From NCBI GenBank assembly GCA_002440625.1, contig DJUV01000057.1, positions 1 to 21,859 of the forward strand: a stretch of DNA of 21,859 nucleotides. The letters are read 5' to 3'. The notes beneath the pieces were generated by a model, which was given only the letters and a program-made list of their open reading frames with translations, was not told the origin of the DNA and did no database searches. This document shows, piece after piece, positions 1 to 8,638 of this stretch. Numbering within the stretch: position 1 is the first letter of the stretch; the number at the start of each line of letters is the position of its first letter. This DNA is from Rhodobacteraceae bacterium UBA6273. GTDB lineage: Bacteria > Pseudomonadota > Alphaproteobacteria > Rhodobacterales > Rhodobacteraceae. Both the position numbers and the translations under genes were made by a program.

Positions 1-122
1 CCCATGCCGTAAAGCTGGCCGGCCTTTTCCTCGAATCGCCGGATCAGCAGCATGTCGCGGTAATACTTCAGCAGATCTTCCCCGGAAGTATTTGATTTCT
101 GAGCAGGCTTTCGCGCAGCCAT
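1..122 (-). CDS. pdhA: Pyruvate dehydrogenase E1 component subunit alpha, 5' end only
   Basis: The N-terminal 40 or so residues of the E1 alpha subunit, running off the left edge. E1 alpha/beta uses thiamine diphosphate to decarboxylate pyruvate and acetylate the E2 lipoyl domain in the cytosolic pyruvate dehydrogenase complex. Visible: a short variable basic start (MAARKPAQKS), then the conserved opening helix of PdhA, LLKYYRDMLLIRRFEEKAGQ, followed by LYGMG. The ATG at 122-120 follows GGAGGAG at a 6-base spacing, a strong ribosome binding site. It lies downstream of ftsB on the same strand, the usual alphaproteobacterial ftsB-pdhA order, but 227 bases separate them and that gap holds a repeat and a hairpin, so pdhA may have its own promoter there. 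The TPP domain lies outside the window; the call rests on the conserved N-terminus. Confidence 0.9.
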   Translation of the reverse strand, partial: MAARKPAQKSNTSGEDLLKYYRDMLLIRRFEEKAGQLYGM

Positions 123-244
123 CGCAAGCTCCTCCCAACGCAGTGAAACTGGTTCAGTGTTAAACTATCAAATAACTCATAGTGCTTCGGACCGCGAGCA
201 CTATTTCCGCTGCGCCAGCCCGACGGCTGCATCCCGCCCTCCTG

Positions 245-306
245 CACTTTCTGTCGAAAAATACTCCCGCCGGAGGCATGCCGAGGAGAAGGCCCCAGGG
301 GCCTTC
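245..306 (-). repeat. Interspersed intergenic element, copy 1 (ftsB-pdhA gap)
   Basis: Plus-strand bases 245-267 carry the box CACTTTCTGTC-nn-AAAATACTCC, which matches 10591-10613 at 21 of 23 positions. The box is followed by a short CTCC/GGAG stem and a perfect 9-base inverted repeat, GAAGGCCCC-A-GGGGCCTTC (288-306). Read on the minus strand, the transcription direction of ftsB, this is a GC hairpin followed some 25 bases later by GGAGTATTTTTCG, so it may work as a weak terminator behind ftsB. The rest of the 123-349 gap shows no gene. Confidence 0.6.
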
Positions 307-349
307 GACGAGAGGGGGGCCTTGCGCCCGGAACGGGCGCGCCTTCGGG

Positions 350-652
350 TCAGTGGATGACGATCTCGTCCGAACGGATCACGCCCAGCACGTTGCGGGC
401 GCGTTCATCGAGGAGGTCAAGGTCAAGGTAGCCGTCCGACAGCCGCCGCGTCAGGTTTTCCATCTTCGCCGCCTCGGCCTTCAGCCGGTCGCGCTCGGCA
501 GTCAGGGTCTGGCGCTCGGCCTCGGCCTGCACCCGGCGAAAGACGCCGTAGTCGCCCTGTACGGCGGCGAAGGTGAAGTAAAAGCCAAGCCCGCCGGCGA
601 TTACGAGGTAGAACGCCATGCCGATTGCGGGCTTGTTGCGGGGTGTGTTCAT
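350..652 (-). CDS. ftsB: FtsB/DivIC-type septum formation initiator
   Basis: A 100-residue single-pass cell-division protein of the FtsB/DivIC family, which joins FtsL and FtsQ in the divisome and signals to septal peptidoglycan synthesis. Seen: a short cytoplasmic N-terminus (MNTPRNKPA), one transmembrane segment at about residues 9-30, then a coiled coil (about 37-70, rich in Glu, Arg, Leu and Ala) with the family pattern LTAERDRLKAEAAKMENL, and a C-terminal tail ending DEIVIH. The ATG at 652 is preferred over an upstream in-frame ATG at 673 because GAGG sits about 7 bases before it and the extra seven residues are not expected. It lies downstream of fba on the same strand; ftsB next to pdhA is common in Rhodobacteraceae. 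The family assignment is good, but FtsB and DivIC names are used interchangeably here. Confidence 0.85.
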   Translation of the reverse strand: MNTPRNKPAIGMAFYLVIAGGLGFYFTFAAVQGDYGVFRRVQAEAERQTLTAERDRLKAEAAKMENLTRRLSDGYLDLDLLDERARNVLGVIRSDEIVIH

Positions 653-722
653 GCTTTGCCTCAGTCCGGCCACTCACGGGCCGTGTAACCGAATCATGTC
701 ACATCGGCAAACGCTTGGGAAT

Positions 723-759
723 CCCCGGCGAAAGCGATTTTCGCACGCTGCTGCCGGGG
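723..759 (-). other. Long GC-rich hairpin between fba and ftsB
   Basis: CCCCGGC at 723-729 pairs with GCCGGGG at 753-759, and an inner GCGA/TCGC pairing falls within the loop. It lies just after the fba stop codon when read on the minus strand. There is no U-run, so it may be an mRNA 3' stabiliser or Rho-associated structure rather than a simple terminator. Confidence 0.35.
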
Positions 760-766
760 CAGGGCC

Positions 767-1660
767 TCACCCCGCGACCGAGGCGTCGTAGATCGACTGG
801 ATCGCACCGTCGAGCGCCTTGTTGAATTCGGCATCCGACTGCTGCGCCGACAGCCCCTCGGTCAGCGCGCGCGAGAAGCTCGCGATGATGCCCTTGTTCA
901 GGGCAAGGACCTTGTTGGCTTCGTCGCGCGAATAGCCGCCCGACAGCGCCACCACGCGCATCACTTTCGGGTGGTCCACCAGCGCCTTGTAAGTGTTCGG
1001 CTTGGTCGGCAGCGTCAGCTTCAGCATGACTTCCTTGCCCGCAGGGAGCTTGTCGAGGTGCTTCAGGATCTCTTCCTTCAGCATCTCTTCCGCCTCGGCC
1101 TTGTCGGGGATGGAGATCGTCACTTCCGGCTCAAGGATTGGCATCAGGCCATGCGCCAGCACCCTGTCGCCAAGCTCGAACTGCTGCGCCACAACGGCGG
1201 CGATGCCCTTGGGGTTGGCCGCGTCGATGACCGAACGCTCCTTGGTGCCGAAGATGCCCTTGGCCACAGCCCGTTTGAGAAGATCATCAAGCCCGCCGAT
1301 CGGCTTCATCAGCTTGACGCCGTTCTTTTCCTCCTCAAGCCCCTTGTCGATCTTGAGGAAGGGGACCACGCCACGCTCTTCCCAAAGATAGGCGGCGGCC
1401 GGCTTGCCGCCGATTTCGGCGTCCATGGTCTTTTCAAAGAGGATGGCGCCGACCACGCGCTTGCCGTCAAAGGCAGGCGAGGTGGCGATGCGGGCGCGCA
1501 TGGCATGGATCAGGCCGTACATCCCGGCGTCGTCGGACCAGTCGCCGTCCTTGTGGCCGTAAAGCTTCAGCGCCTTCGGGGTCGACCCGCCGCTCTGGTC
1601 AAGTGCCGCGATGAAGCCCTTGCCCCCACGCATCTGTTCCGCCTGCTTTTGCCGTGACAT
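767..1660 (-). CDS. fba: Fructose-bisphosphate aldolase, class I (bacterial)
   Basis: A 297-residue class I (Schiff-base) aldolase that cleaves fructose 1,6-bisphosphate to dihydroxyacetone phosphate and glyceraldehyde 3-phosphate, or runs in reverse for gluconeogenesis and the Calvin cycle, in the cytosol. It fits the short bacterial class I family of about 295 residues. Motifs: ALDQSGGS at 19-26, ILFEKTMD at 73-80, LEPEV at 176-180, VMLKLTLP at 211-218 with Lys214 as the expected Schiff-base lysine, and the phosphate-binding stretch VVALSGGYS at 236-244. The ATG at 1660 has GAGGA 7 bases upstream. A candidate promoter lies at 1708-1736. It sits between an SDR gene and ftsB on the same strand, close to pgk and pdhA, which fits a central-carbon neighbourhood. 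It has no resemblance to the zinc-dependent class II enzymes. Confidence 0.95.
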   Translation of the reverse strand: MSRQKQAEQMRGGKGFIAALDQSGGSTPKALKLYGHKDGDWSDDAGMYGLIHAMRARIATSPAFDGKRVVGAILFEKTMDAEIGGKPAAAYLWEERGVVPFLKIDKGLEEEKNGVKLMKPIGGLDDLLKRAVAKGIFGTKERSVIDAANPKGIAAVVAQQFELGDRVLAHGLMPILEPEVTISIPDKAEAEEMLKEEILKHLDKLPAGKEVMLKLTLPTKPNTYKALVDHPKVMRVVALSGGYSRDEANKVLALNKGIIASFSRALTEGLSAQQSDAEFNKALDGAIQSIYDASVAG

Positions 1661-1707
1661 GCTGATCCTCGCTTGACTGGATGGACGGGCGGACCCGGTT
1701 CTTTTCG

Positions 1708-1736
1708 CTTCTAGGGGAGGCTGCGGGGCCTTGCAA
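1708..1736 (-). promoter_or_regulatory. Candidate sigma-70 promoter of fba
   Basis: On the minus strand, TTGCAA (1736-1731), a 17-base spacer, then TAGAAG (1713-1708), about 48 bases before the fba start. The spacing is ideal and the boxes match only partly. This is an inference from sequence pattern. Confidence 0.35.
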
Positions 1737-1738
1737 AC

Positions 1739-1761
1739 GTGGTGGCGCTAACGTCCACCAC
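1739..1761 (-). other. Perfect 7-bp hairpin just after the SDR stop codon
   Basis: GTGGTGG (1739-1745) and CCACCAC (1755-1761) form a stem with a 9-base loop, starting one base after the minus-strand stop codon of the SDR gene. No U-tract follows, so it is at best a weak terminator or a 3'-end protector. Confidence 0.35.
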
Positions 1762-1762
1762 C

Positions 1763-2542
1763 CTACGCGGGTTTCAGAAACAATCCGGCGATCCGGGCGA
1801 CCAGACGGCGCGGCGCAAGCCGGGGTCCGAAGGCAAAGGCCTTGTTGGCAAGGCCGGTCACGCGAATCCTCTCGCCCCGGTGCATCGCCCGCCATCCCGC
1901 CTTCGCGACCTTGCCCGCAGCCGGGACGGGCAGCGCCTTGAAGAGGCGGACGCCCTCCATCCCGGCATCTGCGGCAAAGTTGGTCTTCGTCGCGCCGGGG
2001 CAAAGCGCCGTGACCGTAACCGGGCTGTCCTTCAGCTCCTCCGCCACCCCTTCGCTCAAGGCCAGAAGATAGGCCTTGGTCGCATGGTAGACCGCCATGT
2101 TCGGCCCCGGCATGAAGGCGGCGGTGGAGGCGACGTTCAGCACGCGGCCACCCCCCTGCTGCACCATATGTGCGACCGCGCGCTTCATCAGGATCGTGGC
2201 GGCAACGACATTGACCATGATGGACGCCAGCTCGCGCGCGCCGTCGCCCGCCGCGAAGGGGCCGTTGTAGCCAAGGCCGGCGTTATTCACGAGGATGTCG
2301 ATGTGCCGTCTGAGGCTGACCTTGCGCCAGAGCGCCTCGACCGCCTCGGGGTCGGAAAGATCCGTCGGGATCACCTCGACCGCGATCCGGTGCTTGGCGC
2401 GAAGCTCCGCCGCCAGCCGCTCCATCTTCTCCGCCTGCCGGGCGACAAGAATGAGGTCACGGCCTTCGGCCGCAGCGAGCCGGGCGAATTCCACGCCGAA
2501 CCCTTCGGAGGCGCCGGTGATCAGCGTCCACTTCGATGCCAT
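1763..2542 (-). CDS. SDR family NAD(P)-dependent oxidoreductase
   Basis: A 259-residue classical short-chain dehydrogenase/reductase, cytosolic. Seen: the Rossmann nucleotide motif TGASEGFG at 9-16, NNAG at 86-89, and the catalytic set Ser139, Tyr152 and Lys156 (YHATK). The pattern ITGASEGFG with PG..T.T after the active site resembles the YqjQ/DltE-type SDRs of unknown substrate. The presence of Arg35 after the second beta strand (LVARQ) suggests NADP(H) preference, an inference. The gene lies 60 bases after pgk and 102 before fba on the same strand, yet nothing in the protein ties it to glycolysis. The substrate cannot be told from the sequence. The ATG at 2542 has only a weak purine-rich stretch upstream (GGGAGCTAAGACC), with GGGAG about 9 bases away. 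Confidence 0.88.
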   Translation of the reverse strand: MASKWTLITGASEGFGVEFARLAAAEGRDLILVARQAEKMERLAAELRAKHRIAVEVIPTDLSDPEAVEALWRKVSLRRHIDILVNNAGLGYNGPFAAGDGARELASIMVNVVAATILMKRAVAHMVQQGGGRVLNVASTAAFMPGPNMAVYHATKAYLLALSEGVAEELKDSPVTVTALCPGATKTNFAADAGMEGVRLFKALPVPAAGKVAKAGWRAMHRGERIRVTGLANKAFAFGPRLAPRRLVARIAGLFLKPA

Positions 2543-2602
2543 TGGTCTTAGCTCCCGTGCCCCCGCTGCGTAGCTACGCGAGGGCGCGGGATTCGCATAG
2601 GG

Positions 2603-3793
2603 TCAGGATTCGAGCGCGACCACGCCGGGCAGTTCCTTGCCTTCCATCCATTCGAGGAAGGCGCCGCCGGCGGTGGAGATAAAGGTGAAATCCTCGGCAA
2701 CGCCGGCCTTGTTCAGCGCCGCGACCGTATCGCCGCCACCCGCGACCGAAATCAGCGCGCCGGCTTTGGTGAGATCCGCGGCCTTCCGCGCCGCGGCGTT
2801 GGTTGCCGCGTCGAAAGGGGCGATCTCGAAAGCGCCAAGGGGGCCGTTCCAGATCAGCGTCCGCGAGGCCTCGAAAACCTTGCCGATCGCCGCCACCGTC
2901 GCCGGCCCGGCATCGAGGATCATCGCATCGGTGGGGCAGGCATCGGCAGCCACCGTCTCAGACGGGGCACCTTCGCGGAACTCGCGGGCGACGACGATAT
3001 CTTCCGGCAGGTGGATCGTGCAGCCGGTGGAGGCCGCCTTGTCGAGAATGGCGCGTGCGGTATCCGCCATGTCGCGCTCGGCGAGCGACTTGCCGACATT
3101 GACGCCCTTGGCGACGAGGAAGGTGTTGGCCATGCCGCCGCCGATCACCAGATGGTCGACCTTTTCGACGAGGTTGCCGAGAAGGTCGAGCTTGGTTGAA
3201 ACCTTGGCGCCGCCGACCACCGCCACAACCGGATGCTGCGGGCTGCCAAGGGCGGCGTTCAGCGCCTTCAGTTCCGCCTCCATCAGCCGACCGGCGCCGG
3301 ATGGCATCAGATGGGCAATGCCCTCGGTCGAGGCATGGGCCCGGTGCGCGGCGGAAAAGGCATCATTGACATAGATGTTGCCAAGCGCCGCCATTCCGGC
3401 GGCGAGCGCGGGGTCGTTCTTTTCCTCGCCGGCATGAAAGCGCGTGTTTTCGAGGAGGAGGACATCGCCCGGCTGCATCGCCGCCACCGCCTTCTTCGCC
3501 GGCAGGCCGACGCAATCCTCGGCGAAACTGACCTTCTGACCGAGCGCCGCCTCCAACGCCGGCAAAGTGACGCGCAGGCTCATCTCCGGCACCACTTCAC
3601 CCTTAGGACGACCGAAATGCGCCAGGAGGATCGGCTTGCCACCGGCTTTCAGAATATCCTTGATCGTCGGCACGATCTTTTCGATCCGCGTTGCGTCGGT
3701 GACGCGGCCCGCTTCGACCGGAACGTTGATATCGACCCGCACCAACACCAGCTTGCCGTTGAGATCGAGGTCGTCGAGCGTTTTCCAGTCCAT
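2603..3793 (-). CDS. pgk: Phosphoglycerate kinase
   Basis: A 396-residue phosphoglycerate kinase that makes ATP and 3-phosphoglycerate from 1,3-bisphosphoglycerate (reversible), in the cytosol. Seen in order: VRVDINVP near the N-terminus, [10 protein letters not shown] (substrate-binding basic patch), [12 protein letters not shown], the hinge-region [27 protein letters not shown] and the nucleotide-binding GGGDTVAAL close to the C-terminus. All are family signatures. Two ATGs lie three codons apart (3802 and 3793). AAAGG directly touches the first but lies about 8 bases before the second, so 3793 is the better start. It diverges from the cyclophilin pair and is followed on its strand by the SDR, fba, ftsB and pdhA. 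Confidence 0.96.
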   Translation of the reverse strand: MDWKTLDDLDLNGKLVLVRVDINVPVEAGRVTDATRIEKIVPTIKDILKAGGKPILLAHFGRPKGEVVPEMSLRVTLPALEAALGQKVSFAEDCVGLPAKKAVAAMQPGDVLLLENTRFHAGEEKNDPALAAGMAALGNIYVNDAFSAAHRAHASTEGIAHLMPSGAGRLMEAELKALNAALGSPQHPVVAVVGGAKVSTKLDLLGNLVEKVDHLVIGGGMANTFLVAKGVNVGKSLAERDMADTARAILDKAASTGCTIHLPEDIVVAREFREGAPSETVAADACPTDAMILDAGPATVAAIGKVFEASRTLIWNGPLGAFEIAPFDAATNAAARKAADLTKAGALISVAGGGDTVAALNKAGVAEDFTFISTAGGAFLEWMEGKELPGVVALES

Positions 3794-3945
3794 GGCGGGC
3801 ATCCTTTCTCGCAGGTGGCGGAGGACCGCCGGTCAGGGCCAAATCACCCGAAGGCGGGGGCGGCGTCAACCGATCCCGCGCGCTTTGCCCTTTTCTTGGG
3901 CGGCTTGGGCGACTAGGTTCCGGCAAAGCTTACGAGGAGGCCAGC

Positions 3946-4455
3946 ATGGCTGATTACAAAGATCCCGAAAATACCATCATCGTCACGCTCAAGGACGGCC
4001 CCGTGGTGATCGAGCTTCTGCCCGACGTCGCGCCGAAGCATTCCGAGCGGATGAAGGAGCTGGCCCGCGCCGGCAAGTATGACAACGTCGCCTTCCACCG
4101 CGTCATCGACGGCTTCATGGCGCAGACCGGCGATGTCGAACATGCGAACATGGAAGCGCCGAACTACAATGCCCGCCGCGCCGGAACCGGCGGCTCGGAC
4201 CTGCCGGACGTGCCGGCCGAGTTCTCGCGCATTCCGCATGACCGTGGCACGCTGGGTGCGGCGCGGTCGCAGAACCCGAATTCGGCCAACAGCCAGTTCT
4301 TCATCAACTTCAAGGACAACTCGTTCCTGAACGGCCAGTACACCGTCTATGGCCGGGTGATCTCGGGGATGGAGCATGTCGACAAGATCGCGCGCGGCGA
4401 ACCGCCGGCAAGCCCCGACCGCATGATCTCGGTCAAGGTGGCGGCCGATGTCTGA
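3946..4455 (+). CDS. Cytosolic cyclophilin-type peptidylprolyl isomerase
   Basis: A 169-residue cyclophilin with no signal peptide, catalysing cis-trans isomerisation of X-Pro bonds, probably in the cytosol (PpiB-like). The core motif FHRVIDGFMAQTGD starts at Phe50, so Arg52, Phe57 and Gln60 occupy the usual catalytic cleft positions. ANSQFFI (114-120) and GQYTVYGRVISGMEHVDKI follow. Phe replaces the Trp of eukaryotic cyclophilins, typical of bacterial ones. The ATG at 3946 follows GAGGAGG at a 5-base spacing. Its last 8 bases overlap the next gene, an exported paralogue, so the two are surely co-transcribed and translationally coupled. Confidence 0.93.
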   Translation: MADYKDPENTIIVTLKDGPVVIELLPDVAPKHSERMKELARAGKYDNVAFHRVIDGFMAQTGDVEHANMEAPNYNARRAGTGGSDLPDVPAEFSRIPHDRGTLGAARSQNPNSANSQFFINFKDNSFLNGQYTVYGRVISGMEHVDKIARGEPPASPDRMISVKVAADV

Positions 4456-5062
4456 TACGCGGGTCTTCATGGGCGCGATCGGTGCCGGACTCGCCGCCAT
4501 CGGTGTGGCGTGGTTCATCTACGGGCAAAGCACGCAAAGCGCCCTTGCCGCCGAGGACGGCCCCGGCCCCAACCTCGTGATCGAGGTCGCGGGGGAGGCA
4601 AACGGCACAGTTGTCATCGACCTCTTGCCCGACCGGGCGCCGAAGCATGTGGCCCAGATCACCGAACTGGCGCGCACCGGCGCCTATAACAACGTGGTCT
4701 TCCACCGCGTCATCGACGGTTTCATGGCGCAGACAGGCGACGTGAAGTATGGCAAGCTCGGCGGTGATCTGTCGCTCGCCGGGTCGGGCGCCTCGGACCT
4801 GCCGGACATTCCGGCGGAGTTCTCCGACGTTCCCTTCATGCGCGGCGTCGTCGGCATGGCGCGGTCGAACAAACCCGACAGCGCCAATTCGCAGTTCTTC
4901 ATCATGTTCGCTCCGGGCGAGTTCCTGAACGGCCAGTACACGGTTGTCGGTCACGTCGTCTCGGGCATGGAGGTCGTCGACAAGATCAAGAAGGGCGACC
5001 CGGACGCCAACGGCGCGGTGGTCGATCCCGACCGGATGGTCAGCGTCAAGGTCCAGGAATAG
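4448..5062 (+). CDS. Exported or membrane-anchored cyclophilin-type peptidylprolyl isomerase
   Basis: A 204-residue cyclophilin preceded by a hydrophobic segment at about residues 7-25 (GAIGAGLAAIGVAWFIYG). A possible signal-peptidase site, ALAA before Glu36, makes it either periplasmic or membrane-anchored. The isomerase domain keeps FHRVIDGFMAQTGD, ANSQFFIMF and GQYTVVGHVVSGMEVVDKI, and is clearly paralogous to the cytosolic cyclophilin it overlaps by 8 bases (ATGTCTGA). A likely role is folding of exported proteins, by analogy with PpiA. A strong bidirectional terminator follows 27 bases after the stop. The start is fixed by the overlap; a Shine-Dalgarno-like GGTGGCGG lies inside the upstream gene. 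Confidence 0.92.
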   Translation: MSDTRVFMGAIGAGLAAIGVAWFIYGQSTQSALAAEDGPGPNLVIEVAGEANGTVVIDLLPDRAPKHVAQITELARTGAYNNVVFHRVIDGFMAQTGDVKYGKLGGDLSLAGSGASDLPDIPAEFSDVPFMRGVVGMARSNKPDSANSQFFIMFAPGEFLNGQYTVVGHVVSGMEVVDKIKKGDPDANGAVVDPDRMVSVKVQE

Positions 5063-5089
5063 GGCGCAAGCTCTTCGCAAAAATGAGAA

Positions 5090-5126
5090 AAACCCGGTCC
5101 GCAAGGACCGGGTTTCTTGTTTTTCG
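5090..5126 (+). terminator. Bidirectional intrinsic terminator between cyclophilin genes and tyrS
   Basis: An 11-bp perfect stem AAACCCGGTCC / GGACCGGGTTT (5090-5100 and 5105-5115) with loop GCAA. On the plus strand it is followed by TCTTGTTTTT, and on the minus strand by TTTCTCATTTTT. Both convergent transcripts can end here. Confidence 0.92.
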
Positions 5127-5152
5127 GCGCTTCTGGATGGCGCAGCCGGGTG

Positions 5153-6397
5153 TTACTCCATCACCACCAGCGCATGGCGCTTGCGGCCTGCCGTCAGCTT
5201 GACCGGCCCGGCCAGTTCGCCCGCGCCGATCATCAGCCCGGCATCGACCACCACATCATCATTCAACCGCGCGCCGCCCTCAGCGATCAGGCGCTTGGCA
5301 TCCTTGCCGGATTTCGCCAGGCCGGAGCGCACGAACAACTGCGCCACGCTGATCCCTTCGGCCACGTCGGCGACCGAAAGCGTCAGCGTCGGCAGGTCGC
5401 CGCCCATGCCGCCCTTCTCGAAGACCTCGCGCGCCGTAGCTTCCGCCGCCGCCGCCGCCTCGGTGCCGTGAAGAAGCCGCGTCACCTCGTTCGCCAGAAC
5501 GATCTTGCCGTGGTTGATCTCCGACCCGGCAAGCGAGCCAAGCCGGTCGCATTCGGCCACCGGAAGCTCGGTATAGAGCTTGAGGAACCGGCCAACATCG
5601 GCATCCGTGGTGTTCCGCCAGAACTGCCAGAACTCGTAGGGGCTGAGCATGTCGCCGTTCAGCCAGACCGCTCCGCCCTGGCTCTTGCCCATCTTGCGCC
5701 CGTCGGACGTCGTCAGCAGGGGCGTCGTCAGCCCGTAGATTTCCTGATCCAGCACCCGCCGCGTCAGGTCGATGCCGTTGATGATGTTGCCCCACTGGTC
5801 CGACCCGCCCATCTGCAACCGGCAGTCATAGCGCCGGTTCAGCTCAAGGAAGTCATAGGCCTGCAGGATCATGTAGTTGAATTCGAGGAAGCTCAGCGAT
5901 TGCTCGCGGTCCAGCCGCGATTTCACAGATTCAAAGGACAGCATCCGGTTGACCGAGAAATGACGGCCGATATCCCGCAGGAAATCGAGGTAGTTCAGCC
6001 CGTCGAGCCATTCAGCATTGTTCAGCATCATCGCCTTGCCATCGCCATAGGCGAGGTAGCGGTCGAACACCTTTTGCATGCCGCCGATGTTCTCGTCGAT
6101 CTGCGCCGGTGTCAGCAGCGGGCGCTCCTCGGCGCGGAAGGAGGGATCGCCGACCTTTGTCGTGCCGCCGCCCATCAGCGTGATCGGCCTGTGGCCGGTC
6201 TTCTGGAACCAGCGCAGCAGCATGACGTTCAGAAGATGCCCGACATGCAGCGACTTCGCCGTCGCGTCATAGCCGATATAGGCCGTCACCGACCCCTTCA
6301 CCAATGCCTCGTCCAGCCCCTGATAGTCGGTGCAGTCGGCGAGAAAGCCGCGTTCCATGATGATCGCCATGAAGTCGGATTTCGGGTGGTAGGTCAT
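5153..6397 (-). CDS. tyrS: Tyrosyl-tRNA synthetase
   Basis: A 414-residue class I aminoacyl-tRNA synthetase that charges tRNA-Tyr. Seen: the tyrosine pocket and HIGH-type motif [15 protein letters not shown] (HVGH at 51-54), [22 protein letters not shown], the KMSKS-type loop KMGKS at 235-239, and a C-terminal S4 RNA-binding domain from about residue 340 ([23 protein letters not shown]). Three in-frame ATGs are possible (6538, 6412, 6397). 6538 lies within divergent anmK and is unlikely. 6397 has GAGG at a good distance and gives the family start MTYHPKSDF, so it is preferred, with 6412 as the alternative. It diverges from anmK with a very short shared promoter region. Confidence 0.96.
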   Translation of the reverse strand: MTYHPKSDFMAIIMERGFLADCTDYQGLDEALVKGSVTAYIGYDATAKSLHVGHLLNVMLLRWFQKTGHRPITLMGGGTTKVGDPSFRAEERPLLTPAQIDENIGGMQKVFDRYLAYGDGKAMMLNNAEWLDGLNYLDFLRDIGRHFSVNRMLSFESVKSRLDREQSLSFLEFNYMILQAYDFLELNRRYDCRLQMGGSDQWGNIINGIDLTRRVLDQEIYGLTTPLLTTSDGRKMGKSQGGAVWLNGDMLSPYEFWQFWRNTTDADVGRFLKLYTELPVAECDRLGSLAGSEINHGKIVLANEVTRLLHGTEAAAAAEATAREVFEKGGMGGDLPTLTLSVADVAEGISVAQLFVRSGLAKSGKDAKRLIAEGGARLNDDVVVDAGLMIGAGELAGPVKLTAGRKRHALVVME

Positions 6398-6458
6398 ATC
6401 GGCCTCGTCCATTCTCAACGCGCCCGCTATACCGGCGGGGAAGGTCAAGGGGAAGGGC

Positions 6459-7568
6459 ATGTTGAAACCGGGCGCGGTCTGGGCCTTGGGCACGATGTCG
6501 GGCACGTCGCTCGACGGCGTCGATGCGGCGCTCCTCAAGACCGATGGCGAGACGATCCACGACTTCGGCGAAACCGCCTACCGGCCCTATACGGCGGAGG
6601 AGCGTGAGACGTTGCGCGCCGCCCTTGGCCGCTGGCCCGGCGAAGAGGGGGTGGAGACAGCGGCCGAAGTGGTCGAAACGGCCCATGCCGCCGTCATGTC
6701 GCCGCTCGCGGCTGGGGCGGGGCTTGCAGGCTTTCACGGCCAGACGCTGGCCCATGACCCGCGCGGGCAGGGCACGCATCAGGCCGGGGATGGCGCGGTC
6801 CTGGCCGAGGTCCTGCAGATCCCCGTGGTCTGGGATTTCCGCTCGACGGATGTGGCACTGGGCGGGCAGGGGGCGCCGCTTGCCCCCTTCTACCATTTCG
6901 CCTGCGCACGGCTGATCGGCGCGACGGAGCCGCTGGCCTTCCTCAACCTCGGCGGCGTCGGCAACCTCACATGGCTCGACCCGGCGAAGCCCGCGCCCGA
7001 AGCCCCCGGAGCCTGCCTTGCCTTCGACACCGGCCCGGCGAATGCGCCGATCGACGACCTCCTGCGCCAGCGCCTCGGCCTGACCCGCGACGAAGGTGGC
7101 GCGCTCGCCCGGAAGGGCCGCGTCGATGAGGCGATCATCGAGCGCCTGCAAGGGCAGGGCTATTTCCGCAAGGTGCCGCCAAAGTCGCTCGACCGGCAGG
7201 ATTTCCACTGGCTCCTCGACGCCGTCGCGGATCTTTCCGACGCCGATGCCGCCGCCACACTTGCCGCCGCCGCCGCGACTTCGGTCGTCCTCGGGGCCGA
7301 GCATTTCCCGGCCCCCGTCACCCGCATTCTCGCCGCTGGCGGTGGCCGTCACAACCCGGTCCTGATGGAGATGATCGCCGCCGGAATGGACTGCCCGGTC
7401 GAGCCGGTCGAGGCCGTGGGCCTTGATGGCGACATGCTCGAAGCCCAAGCCTTCGCCCATCTCGCGGTCCGGGTGGCGCGCGGCCTTCCCACCTCCTGCC
7501 CCGGCACCACCGGCGTTGCGGCAGCGGTCGGCGGCGGCAGGATCAGCAGGCCGGAGCGGAGCCAATGA
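6459..7568 (+). CDS. anmK: Anhydro-N-acetylmuramic acid kinase
   Basis: A 369-residue ASKHA-fold kinase of the AnmK family. It cleaves the 1,6-anhydro ring and phosphorylates cell-wall-derived anhydro-MurNAc to MurNAc-6-phosphate for peptidoglycan recycling, in the cytosol. Seen: the ATP-binding [12 protein letters not shown] at 11-22, [49 protein letters not shown], and the late [13 protein letters not shown], all AnmK signatures. It diverges from tyrS, an arrangement often seen in Rhodobacteraceae. It ends in an ATGA overlap with an FAD oxidoreductase gene, so the two are likely co-translated. No other cell-wall recycling gene is in the window. Confidence 0.94.
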   Translation: MLKPGAVWALGTMSGTSLDGVDAALLKTDGETIHDFGETAYRPYTAEERETLRAALGRWPGEEGVETAAEVVETAHAAVMSPLAAGAGLAGFHGQTLAHDPRGQGTHQAGDGAVLAEVLQIPVVWDFRSTDVALGGQGAPLAPFYHFACARLIGATEPLAFLNLGGVGNLTWLDPAKPAPEAPGACLAFDTGPANAPIDDLLRQRLGLTRDEGGALARKGRVDEAIIERLQGQGYFRKVPPKSLDRQDFHWLLDAVADLSDADAAATLAAAAATSVVLGAEHFPAPVTRILAAGGGRHNPVLMEMIAAGMDCPVEPVEAVGLDGDMLEAQAFAHLAVRVARGLPTSCPGTTGVAAAVGGGRISRPERSQ

Positions 7569-8638
7569 CCGAGCGCATCAATGTCGTCGGCGCCGGCGTC
7601 ATCGGCGCCTCCATCGCCTACCGTCTGGCGCAAGGCGGGGCGGAGGTGACGCTCATTGATGCCGCCACCCCCGCCTCCGGTGCCTCGGGCCGCTCCTTCG
7701 GCTGGATCAACGCCAGCTTCTCGCTCAATGCCCGTCACTTCGGCTTTCGGGTCGCGGCGATGGCGGCGCACCACCGGCTTGCTGTTGACCTCGGCGACAC
7801 GGCTACGACATGGCCCGGTACACTGGCCTGGGATGAGGTCGGCGCAGCGCAAGACCAGACCTTCACCCGCCTGACCGAGGCCGGCTACCCCGTCCGCCGC
7901 CTGAGCCGGGCAGAGTTCCGCGCCTTGGAACCGGCCATCGCCACCCCGCCCGAAACTGCACTTCACTACCCGACGGAAGGCGTCACCGACCTCGCCGGGC
8001 TGACACACCGCCTGATCGCCGGAGCCGCCCGCCACGGCGCGCGGGTGCTTCTTGGCCTGCCCGTGACCGGCATCACCACCCGTGCGGGGCGCATCACCGG
8101 CCTTGCGACAGCCGAAGGCCAGTTACCCGCCGATCGCGTCGTCCTCGCCGCCGGCACCGGCACGCCGGACCTGCTCGCCCCGCTCGGGCTTGCCCTGCCG
8201 ATGCTGCACCGCCCCGCGATCATTCTCCGAACGCAATCCCTGCCGCCGCTCCTGAACCATATTCTGGTTACGCCAGCGATGGAGATCAGGCAGGAACCCG
8301 ATGGCCGCATCCTCGCGCCCACTTCGCCCAACCATCAGGCCGACGACGCAACCGACCTTGCCGCCCCGCCCGAAGCGCTTGCCGACGAAGCCATCCGCCA
8401 CATCGCGGAACTTCTGCCTGGGGCTGCGCCCCGGTGGCAGGAAGCCCTCCGCGCCTTCCGCCCGGTGCCGGGTGACGGGCTGCCGGTGATGGGGGAGGTG
8501 GCCGAGGGGCTCTACCTCGCCGTCATGCACTCCGGCGCCACGCTCGCCGCCCTTGCCGGCGAACTCGCCGCCCGCGAAATCATCGGCGGCAGCGACGAGC
8601 CGCTACTTGCCCCCTACCGCCCCGGCCGTTTCGGCTGA
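7565..8638 (+). CDS. FAD-dependent oxidoreductase, D-amino-acid/glycine oxidase (DAO) family
   Basis: A 357-residue flavoprotein of the DAO fold. The N-terminal dinucleotide motif is [19 protein letters not shown] (Gly9, Gly11, Gly14) followed by acidic Asp at the end of beta 2 (LIDA). Next comes [12 protein letters not shown], a flavin-contact region seen in many glycine/sarcosine-oxidase-like proteins. The C-terminal [15 protein letters not shown] and [24 protein letters not shown] form the second FAD-binding part. The substrate, probably an amine or amino acid, cannot be deduced. The start overlaps the anmK stop (ATGA), implying translational coupling. The 3' end overlaps rarD by 36 bases on the opposite strand. 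No signal peptide is seen. Confidence 0.87.
   Translation: MTERINVVGAGVIGASIAYRLAQGGAEVTLIDAATPASGASGRSFGWINASFSLNARHFGFRVAAMAAHHRLAVDLGDTATTWPGTLAWDEVGAAQDQTFTRLTEAGYPVRRLSRAEFRALEPAIATPPETALHYPTEGVTDLAGLTHRLIAGAARHGARVLLGLPVTGITTRAGRITGLATAEGQLPADRVVLAAGTGTPDLLAPLGLALPMLHRPAIILRTQSLPPLLNHILVTPAMEIRQEPDGRILAPTSPNHQADDATDLAAPPEALADEAIRHIAELLPGAAPRWQEALRAFRPVPGDGLPVMGEVAEGLYLAVMHSGATLAALAGELAAREIIGGSDEPLLAPYRPGRFG

Noticed and set aside
77..100. Bases inside pdhA resembling the repeat box (AAATACTTCCGGGG on the minus strand)
   Set aside because: It lies in coding sequence, lacks the CACTTTCTGTC part and the hairpins, and has the opposite orientation; likely coincidence.
2568..2579. 12-base palindrome GCGTAGCTACGC between pgk and the SDR gene
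   Set aside because: Single copy, not placed like an operator for a promoter and without a U-run; no support for a role.
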